Below are positions 57,501 to 64,000 of a DNA stretch of 64,000 nt, piece after piece. The translations under genes were made by a program, and so were the position numbers. The notes below the pieces were generated by a model. The model was not told the origin of the DNA and made no database searches. It saw nothing but the letters and a program-made list of their open reading frames with translations. How positions within the stretch are numbered: position 1 is the stretch's first letter; the number at the start of each line of letters is the position of its first letter. Origin of the DNA: Mytilus edulis (lineage: Eukaryota; Mollusca; Bivalvia; Mytilida; Mytilidae); contig NC_092354.1 of assembly GCF_963676685.1 (NCBI RefSeq), forward strand, positions 14,452,746 through 14,516,745. Direction: 5' to 3'.

Positions 57501-59902
57501 TCTTCTTTAAATCTAAGGCTATCAGCTTTAGCTTTTTGATTGTCTAACTGAACTTTTTGATTTTCGAACTTGACCTTTTGATTTTCTCTCACGACCTTAT
57601 CAACCTCTGACCTAAACTTTTCAGTGTCTGTTTTCAACATTTCATATTTTGAGAGCACCATTTTATTTTCTTCCTCCAAATCTTTATTTCTCTTTTTCAA
57701 CTTTTCCACATTGGGGTCCTGAAGTTTCAATTTATTTGACTCATGATCAAATTTCTGCCTTGCTGTGTTGATTTCAGTCTCAAGCTTTGTCTGATAAGCT
57801 TTTTCAATTTCTGCAGTCAATTTTTCTATTTCATGAGACAAATGGCTGTCAGCTTTTTCCAACAATGCATCTCTTTCCTGCACTTCCTGTTCCAGATTGC
57901 TTTTCTCCTCCTCCCACTTCTTTCTCTGAGATTCCATATTTCTTCTGAAGGAATCATTTACCTGAAAATTAAAATAAGTAGATTATGTTTTGAATGATAT
58001 CATAAAATCAACGTGAAGTTAGGCCCTTATAAAACACTGACTTTGAACGTTGCCTTTATTAAACATTTTGCGTATAATTTCAGGATACTTGCAAACAATG
58101 TGTTAGGAGTATACCTGAATAGCTTATATTCTCTACTAACTTTGTAGAAATTATTAGTATGTTAAAATCATCAACACCTTTTATAACTTTTAGTAATTTA
58201 GATAATGGTGTAGACATCTATTCAATGTTGACTCCAGATAACGTGTAGATGTCTATTGGTTTTGGTATTGTTTTAATTGGGTTGCTGTCCACTTGGTGTC
58301 CAAACCTAAATTTCTATGACTGTAGGGTATGAATATCTAAATTTGAAATTTAAAAACTAAATAACATACAGTGTCATCTTCTTTCTGTAAGAGTTCTCTG
58401 TACTTCTGGATTTCTTCCTCATGACTTTTCTTCAACTCATTCTGAAATCACAATTAAATGTTTCATACATTAATATTGTTTTAAAATTGATGCAAGCACT
58501 ATAAATAAGAAATATATCAAATTGGCTTCATTTGAACATATTGCGACAAAATATCATTTGCACTTGCTCTAAATAAAACATTATGAATAAATAGATCTAA
58601 AAATATTGAAAATTTTGCAGTTTTTTCCATAAATTCAAATTGTTTAAAGGCTACATCCAAAAGTTTTAATGGTATGTGATTTTTTTACTTTTAGGTGTTA
58701 AGGTGGTACCTAACACTACAGGGAGATAACTCTGTAAAATCAGCTGAACGTTTTAATTACGTTGTATTGTTAAGGGAATATTGAGCTTCTTAATGATCAA
58801 AATCAGTGTTTGTCAAATTGCTAAATAACCAGTGTAATATTTCTGACAAAATGGTTGGTTCAAATTTTTTGAAATTTTTATATTTTTGTTAAAAGGTCAA
58901 AGTAAATACTCCGTCAAAATTTTATGAAAATTAAACGAGCCAAATTAATTTTAGTGAAAGTGTTAGGTACCACCTTAAGCAAATGATTCGAACAGTTAAA
59001 TCATGGACCAAAGCCTTAATTTGCCATATAATTTACTATTAAACAAAATTGACATAATGAACAAGTATTCTAAGTTTCCTGTTGATGTGACCACAACATC
59101 ATGGTATACTTCTGCAAAATCCAAAATTATTGAGTGCACTAATTATTAGTATTTTTGAAAAATGAACAAAAATGTGAGATTGATCATTGTATTTTCTGGT
59201 TAATCTGCATACAGATATCTATGTATCAGATATCATAATGCTAGTTCTTACTATTTCGATACTTACCAAGTCGCAGTATTCACATTAAAAAAACTCACAA
59301 TCATTTCTAAATTTACAGTACTTTAAAAACTTTACATTAGGGCTATTGGGGGGGGGGGGGGGGGGAGGAGTTGGAAGGCAGTTTTTGTCAGCACCAGCCA
59401 CCCAGACAATTGTAATTGAGAATTATAGTGCATTATAGTGTAAAAAGTTGCTCTGATACCCATCACCCATGTATTATTAATATAATGTGCCTTCCAACCC
59501 CAACCCCATACAGTTTTTTCTGAAATAGCCCTTACAGAAGAATGCCACAGAGACCAGAAAACATAATGCCCCCACATCTACCATAGGTCATATTGTATTT
59601 TTCCTTTGATATGTATGTTGTCAGTGACCTCTTTTCCTTGTTTATATAAAGTTTAAGTATCTTACCACTTCTTTGAAGAATTTTTCTCTGGCCTGTTTCA
59701 AAGCCTCAGTCAATGTCTCGTGGTTCTCCTTGACCAGTTTGTCATGTTGGTCTTGTAACTCTGATATCTCCAGTTCTAATTTCTTCTTAAACTCCGCCTC
59801 CTTCTGCTTAGTCACCGCCTCTTTCTCTGCCTTCCATTGCTCCTCCCTTTGTTTCAACTTGTCAATCAATTCACTGTTCTCATCTTTCAAAGTTTCTATC
59901 TC
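49979..59902 (-). CDS. long coiled-coil centriole protein, CEP152/asterless-like (C-terminal 1068 residues, 5' end outside window)
   Basis: Six minus-strand exons join in phase without a stop: 59902-59666, 58441-58370, 57961-56816, 55500-55422, 54951-54801 and 51500-49979. The product is a heptad-rich coiled coil of about 485 residues, then a conserved helical block (MQIRGQYLDTVTKIKEDV, then RAAETVRCEMLKERNATLKQ), then a disordered Ser/Arg/Pro-rich tail of about 500 residues. I assign it to CEP152/asterless because that helical block and the overall plan resemble what I remember of the C-terminal half of CEP152. CEP152 recruits PLK4 and CEP63/CEP57 for centriole duplication. Another long centrosomal coiled-coil protein is possible. 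The N-terminal part, where CEP152 binds PLK4, is outside the window. Existence of the gene is near certain; the name is moderate. Confidence 0.8.
52125..52270 (+). repeat. dispersed repeat fragment in intron of gene 2
   Basis: Reads gattttgccatgtgattatg, then cttcctctaagttcagtatt, then tggagagttgtctcattggc. It is the third copy of the family at 5865-5945 and 12345-12490, and is fused to a tail of the SINE/MITE-like family. Confidence 0.45.
53225..53750. repeat. AT-rich minisatellite: tttatcatgattatgttcac units
   Basis: A short unit, atcaagtttatcatgattat plus gttcactgaat, recurs many times. Within it a longer module, cataaatactatgtacatca plus agattcaaatggta, appears near 53302, 53495 and 53703, so a higher-order period of about 200 bp overlies the short one. 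Located in the intron between gene 2 exons at 51500 and 54801. Confidence 0.7.
53815..53960 (+). repeat. SINE/MITE-like mussel repeat, copy e (intron of gene 2)
   Basis: Reads gggacttttatagcttgtta, then agtatggtgacctatagatg, then ggtcatttggtctctggcgg, then aagttatctcattag. It is the end half of the family at 1178-1570. Confidence 0.5.
54150..54350. repeat. imperfect aatggttaaattaatg repeats (intron of gene 2)
   Basis: About six irregular copies of ggttaaattaatgcaattca-like words (aatggttaaattca, atggttaaaattaatg, aatggttaaattaatgtaat). Low-complexity AT-rich minisatellite. Confidence 0.5.
54801..54951 (-). CDS. gene 2 exon: conserved helical block
   Basis: Incoming phase 1, outgoing phase 2, between tttttgcag|AGG and TTGG|gtaagt. 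It reads EDVMKHITETNMRAAETVRC then EMLKERNATLKQLKQIYMDN. The pattern E..R.ERAAE..K.E.LRER is the part I liken to the CEP152 C-terminal region. Its phases match both neighbours exactly. Confidence 0.8.
55006..55202. mobile_element. small TIR element, well preserved (intron of gene 2)
   Basis: The left end TACTGTGGATTCATTTATTT and the right end GAAAATAATGAATCCACAGTA are inverted repeats. If the outermost TA is counted as target duplication, the element is CTGTGGATTC...GAATCCACAG flanked by TA, as for Tc1/mariner-type MITEs. 197 bp, no gene. Related copies at 26978-27117 and 7490-7640. Confidence 0.75.
55422..55500 (-). CDS. gene 2 exon: acidic hinge
   Basis: 26 codons plus one base: TDSEDLDEENVMQIRGQYLD then TVTKIK. 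Borders are aattatag|ACT and AAAG|gtaaaa. The acidic start resembles a flexible linker between the coiled coil and the conserved helical block. Confidence 0.75.
55743..56327. mobile_element. TIR element with caaaggagtaggtt ends (intron of gene 2)
   Basis: The left end caaaggagtaggttcaataa plus ggccc and the right end ggcccttaccacacttactc plus ctttg are imperfect inverted copies. The body is 585 bp. The open frame at 55901-56131 inside is a chance frame. Same end type as 5276-5740. Confidence 0.6.
56816..57961 (-). CDS. gene 2 exon: main coiled coil
   Basis: 382 codons, phase 0 both ends, between attttcag|GTA and CAG|gtaaat. Begins VNDSFRRNMESQRKKWEEEK and runs as one continuous helix-rich stretch. 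A local repeat NQKVKFENQKVQLDNQKAKA lies near its middle (about 57530-57590), where a 7-8 residue unit is repeated. The start at the internal Met (57937) is not needed, because the exon is open to its acceptor. Confidence 0.88.
58370..58441 (-). CDS. gene 2 exon: short coiled-coil exon
   Basis: 24 codons, phase 0 in and out: NELKKSHEEEIQKYRELLQK then EDDT. Borders are gatttcag|AAT and ACT|gtatgt. Being in phase, it could be skipped, but the heptads continue across it. Confidence 0.8.
58698..58978. mobile_element. 281-bp TIR element (TTAAGGTGGTACCTAACACT) in intron of gene 2
   Basis: Left end TTAAGGTGGTACCTAACACT, right end AGTGTTAGGTACCACCTTAA: perfect 20-bp terminal inverted repeats. The outer TTAA may be a target duplication of piggyBac type, or may belong to the TIR. 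No coding capacity. The high TIR identity suggests fairly recent activity. Confidence 0.85.
59347..59368. repeat. poly-G run
   Basis: About twenty consecutive G, broken by an A near the end, in the intron of gene 2. Length is prone to sequencing error. It could form a G-quadruplex. Confidence 0.6.
59666..59902 (-). CDS. gene 2 exon: coiled coil (first visible)
   Basis: 79 codons, phase 0 at both ends, bounded by aatattttag|GAG and GTG|gtaaga. Begins EIETLKDENSELIDKLKQRE and ends LKQAREKFFKEV. Uninterrupted heptads rich in Lys and Glu; no other domain. Nothing exon-like was found upstream to 64000, so the preceding intron exceeds 4 kb. Confidence 0.85.
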
Positions 59903-60214
59903 CTAAAATATTAAAGAATATTATCACTTTTATCCAAAATATAATGCATTATACATTATTATTTAGGGAAATGTATTTTAATTTCAGATGAGATTGATTT
60001 TATAAAGTATCCCATTGTTACTTTGTCTAGAAAAATAAAGACTTCTAGGAATATTTCGCTTTGATTTGGTTTTTATTTAATGATTGAAAGATCTCAACTT
60101 TGCTCTTATGCTCATTGCAAAGTGTGTTCAACTCTGATCTCAAACGTCATGATTTGCCAGATAACTCACAAAGGTCAGATTTGTTTCACCACGAATATCC
60201 TGGCTACCACAGTA

Positions 60215-60262
60215 TAGCCAAGAGGACTTAAAGTGGCTTAAAACATTAACAATCAATCAATT
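60215..60262 (+). repeat. retroposon 3' end with AATC tail
   Basis: Reads gccaagaggacttaaagtgg, then cttaaaacattaacaatcaa, then tcaatt. It resembles the end at 19115-19195. Confidence 0.35.
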
Positions 60263-60839
60263 ATTTATTACTTTCAAGGGTGTATTTTTACTGTTGTTAA
60301 GTGTTGTGATGTTGATTTTAAAAATCTAGTAGTGTGTAAAATTTGCAATTAAAATTATATATAAGCTAAAAATATGAAATACTAAAAATATTAAACACTC
60401 TGTGGATTGAGTAACATAAACATGCTGCTTAATTACTGTGATCTAATAAAAGTGAGAAATCAAGAACAGAAAAAGCTTTTAAGTATGGTAAACCAGGTCA
60501 AATAGGTCAAAGGCCAAATAAATCAACTATTCTAACAAGTATCTCTAGCATTTAAAATTTTAATTTTAGCAAGTTTTAATTTCATTTAAGTATTCCTGAA
60601 TTGTGTGTTGTGTCATCAATAAGGCTTTTCCTAGCAAAACAAATCATGAAGTTCATGCTGCAGCTATGAAAAGAAAACAAGAAAATGCTACATGAAATTA
60701 AATTTATATTTTGGTGGTTTTTTTTTTCTTATTTTTGGTGCTCAATTTTTCAAAGATAGATAAAAAAATATTGGCAAAAGAAAAATTTAATAAAAAGCAT
60801 CTAATTGAAAACAACATGACACAATATACTCACTCTTTT

Positions 60840-61100
60840 GTCGTCTAAATACTTTGGAAACCATAAAGGGAGATAATTAATGTTTTTTCCCTCATGTTTT
60901 GTCTATTGTAAGGGAGATAATTACATATATCTTCCTAGAGTTTTGTCTATTGTAAGGGAGATAATTATATTTCCTTATTGATCTTTGTCTAGTGTAAGAG
61001 AAATAACATATGTCTTGTAAAGCATTGGTTAGTATAAGGGAGATAATTGTGTTTCCTATGGTCTTTGTCTAGTGTCAGGGAAAGAAAATATTTCTTGTTA
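60840..61100. repeat. imperfect tandem repeat, gggagataatta...tttgtctattgtaa units
   Basis: Five units of about 55-65 bp share (a)gggagataatta and ttttgtctattgtaa or ttgtctagtgt. Divergence is high, so the array is old. It lies in the long intron upstream of the first visible exon of gene 2. Confidence 0.6.
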
Positions 61101-61789
61101 ATTATTGGTTGTTGTTTGCTTTACGTCAGATTAGCACATTTGCACTAAAGCACTGTCTAATGCAGTGATTTTGCTAGCGCTCGTCACTTTCGTATTTTAG
61201 GAAAGGGTTTTCTCATTGACGAAAGTATTTCAAATCAATTTCGTCACTTTAATTTTGAAAGTGTAAAAAAAAATTCGCAATAAAACCTATAAATCTACCT
61301 GTCTTCATGTTTTTGACAAGTTTATGACCTCCAGGTAATTAACATTTTTAACAGGTGTTACAAGTTGTGATTACAACTAATCCGTTTATCGCCATCGGAT
61401 GGGTCACTAATCCGTTAATTATTATTAAACCCCATAATTGAATGACCATCATAATTATTTCCCCAGGAAAATCAGTCAGTCGGCAAGTCATTTCAACAAC
61501 CAGGAGTTTAGTTTCGTCAATTTATCAAAAATGTAACAACCCGGTCAGTTCGCATTTGAATTTCAATATTTTTCCAACGATCTGAAGTTCATTTGTCGTA
61601 GATTCGTCATTCGAAGGCATTTTCGTCATATTTGATTTAAATTTTCATCAAAAAACTTTCGACAATTTCCATTTAAAATAAAGAACTTTAATGTGTTTAT
61701 TCAAAACTTTCACGAGTTAAACAGGTGCTTCCTGTATTGTGTTCTACGCATGCGTGAAAGTATTCCTTTGACTATTTATAGACTTTAAA

Positions 61790-63886
61790 CCAGGTGCTCC
61801 GCAGGGCGCAGCTTTATACGACCGCAGAGGTCGAACCCTGAACAGTTGGGGCAAGTATGGACAAAACATTCTAGCGTGATACAGCTCTGAATTTGGATTG
61901 TGATCAAATTTTTGACATTACATGGTTTTTTTTTACACAAAACAAATGTCAAGATTTTACAAATTTTACAATTAAAGATTTCTTCTTCAAACTTTTTAAA
62001 TCTAAAATTAAATAGTTGGCACAGCATAGGTTTCTGACACAGAATGAATGTGGTCTAATGAACTTAAAAGTTTGTTTTTGCCTTTTAGCAATTCACTATG
62101 CTGTTGAATATTAATCCTCTCAAAAAAATGTTTGAAGAAATTTTCTTTTTATTTATGAAATCTGAAATGAGAAAAATTTAACCCCCCCCCCCTTTTTTCA
62201 CATCCCCGTTTCCTTTTTTCCAAAACTGATATCAATTCAAATTTCTAATGGAGTTTGCAACAATAACTACTCTTTTAAATACATCATAAAATATTAAAAT
62301 GTAAAATAAAGTGCTTGTTATCACTGAATGGTAAAGATTGGTTGGTAGTAAAAGTGAATATACATTGTTTATTGTATAAAACAATAAAAAAAACTTCATC
62401 AGCAACATTTTATATTGGCAAATTTCCAATGAAGTTATTTACATAAAGTAATGGGCAAATAAAAATAGAAAATGACATCATAGTCATGTCTGGCAAATGT
62501 CCAACATACATTATCTAAAAACATTTTAGATAAGATAAGGAAATAAGATGTAAAAAAACTGCTTGTTATCACTGAATGGTAAAGATTATTTTAATTTATC
62601 AGTTGGTAGTAAAAAGTGAATATACATTGTATATTGTATATAACAAAGATTTAAGTTGATTCTGGACAAAGAAAGATAACTCCAATTAAAAAAAAATCTT
62701 GCTATTGCACAATATTTTGCAATTAGATATTTCTTGCTTACTATTCTGGACAAAGAAAGGTAACTCTAATTAAAAAAAAATTTGCTATTTCACAATATTG
62801 TGCAATTAGATATTTCTTGCCATTGCGCAATACTGTGCAATTGAAAAGACTTGCTATTGCACAATACTGAATATAATAATTTTAGATCCTGATTTGGACC
62901 AACTTGAAAACTGGGCCCATAATAAAAAATCTAAGTACATTTTTGGATTCAGCATATCAAAGAACCCCAAGATTTCAATTTTTGTTAAAATCAGACTTAG
63001 TTTAATTTTGGACCCTTTGGACTTTAGTGTAGACCAATTTGAAAACAGTACCAAAAATGAAGAATCTACATACACAGTTAGATTTGGTATATCAAAGAAC
63101 CCCATTTATTCAATTTTTGATGAAATCAAACAAAGTTTAATTTTGGACCCCGATTTGGACCAACTTGAAAACTGGGCCAATAATCAAGAATCTAAGTACA
63201 TTTTTAGATTCAGCATATCAAAGAACCTAACTGATTGATTTTTTGTCAAAATCAAACTAAGTTTAATTTTGGACCCTTTGGACCTTAATGTAGACCAATT
63301 TGAAAACAGACCAAAAGTTAAGAATCTACATACACAGTCATGACAGTTAGATTCGGCATATCAAAGAACCCCAATTATTCAATTTTGATGAAATCAAACA
63401 AAGTTTAATTTTGGACCCTTTGGGCCCCTTATTCTGTTGGGACCAAAACTCCCAAAATCAAACCCAACCTTCCTTTTATGGTCATAAACCTTGTGTTTAA
63501 ATTTCATAGATTTCTATTTACTTATACTAACGTTATGGTGCGAAAACCAAGAAAAATGCTTATTTGGGTCCCTTTTTGGCCCCTAATTCCTAAACTGTTG
63601 GGACCTAACCTCCCAAAATCAATACCAACCTTCCTTTTGTAGTCATTAACATTGTGTTTAAATTTCATAGATTTCTATTAACTTAAACTAAAGTTATAGT
63701 GCGAAAACCAAGAAAATGCTTATTTGGGCCCTTTTTGGCCCCTAATTCCTAAAATGTTGGGACCAAAACTCCCAAAATCAATACCAACCTTCCTTTTGTG
63801 GTCATAAACCTTGTGTTAAAATTTCATAGATTTCCATTCACTTTTACTAAAGTTAGAGTGCGAAAACTAAAAGTATTCGGACGCCG

Positions 63887-63921
<35 letters not shown>

Positions 63922-63982
63922 CGACGCCAACGTGATAGCAATATACGACGAAAATTTTTTCAAAATTTGCGGTCGTATAAAA
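61790..63982. mobile_element. 2.2-kb composite repeat with inverted ends (tttatacgaccgca)
   Basis: The left end has tttatacgaccgca at 61813-61826 after aggtgctccgcagggcgcag; the right end is its reverse complement, tgcggtcgtataaa, at 63968-63981. Inside are a two-fold 243-bp duplication (cttgttatcactgaatggta at about 62312 and 62562), tandem units with aatctaagtacatttttgga, aactcccaaaatcaa blocks and a gac(gac)n run at 63889-63920. I remember the ends from a very common mussel repeat. No open frame codes for a transposase, so it is non-autonomous. Open frames at 61785-62027, 62854-63105 and 62894-63238 are within it. Confidence 0.7.
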
Positions 63983-64000
63983 AACGTAAAATACGAAATC

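Noticed and set aside
60840..61100. CRISPR-like or regulatory array
   Set aside because: Units are long, diverged and without spacer structure. An old tandem repeat explains them.

Overview
This is eukaryotic, AT-rich, repeat-dense nuclear DNA. I infer a marine bivalve, most likely a mussel (Mytilus or a close relative). Three things support this. Many dispersed repeats match families I remember as ubiquitous in mussel genomes. Introns have GT-AG borders and run to several kb. The one complete-looking immune-type gene combines a DZIP3-like HEPN domain, an nSTAND3 NTPase and ankyrin repeats, a combination I associate with expanded bivalve families. No database was searched, so all family names are from memory.

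Two host genes are supported. Gene 1 (+ strand, 19378-33278) has five visible coding exons whose phases join into about 1370 residues; its first exon was not found. The order is an HEPN domain with an intact RNPWAH motif, a coiled coil, an nSTAND3 P-loop NTPase, and 17 ankyrin repeats of about 33 residues. I read it as an NLR-like intracellular sensor. A tandem splice donor (GTGAGTAAC) at the end of exon 3 decides between a full-length protein and a HEPN/coiled-coil truncation. Gene 2 (- strand, 59902 to 49979, 5' end outside the window) encodes the last 1068 residues of a long coiled-coil protein. I call it a CEP152/asterless-like centriole protein with moderate confidence. Its six exons join in phase and end in a 506-residue Ser/Arg-rich tail.

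The rest is mostly mobile-element debris. 1-9900: scattered repeat fragments, including a reverse-transcriptase-type remnant at 4205-4627 with its 3' tail. 9918-12000: two almost identical 650-bp TIR elements in direct orientation. 13885-16354 (-): a BEL/Pao gag-protease relic. 17780-18450: a TIR element. 19378-33278: gene 1, with introns full of repeats. 34900-39035: tandem bivalve-type repeats and an L1-like remnant. 40800-42665: palindromic and TIR elements. 43735-46045: a degraded non-LTR retrotransposon with unusual internal duplications. 46195-46335: a tRNA-derived SINE head. 49979-59902: gene 2, with at least three small TIR elements in its introns. 61790-63982: one large composite repeat with inverted ends. 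The two genes have no evident functional link. No tRNA, rRNA, CRISPR array or operon was seen.
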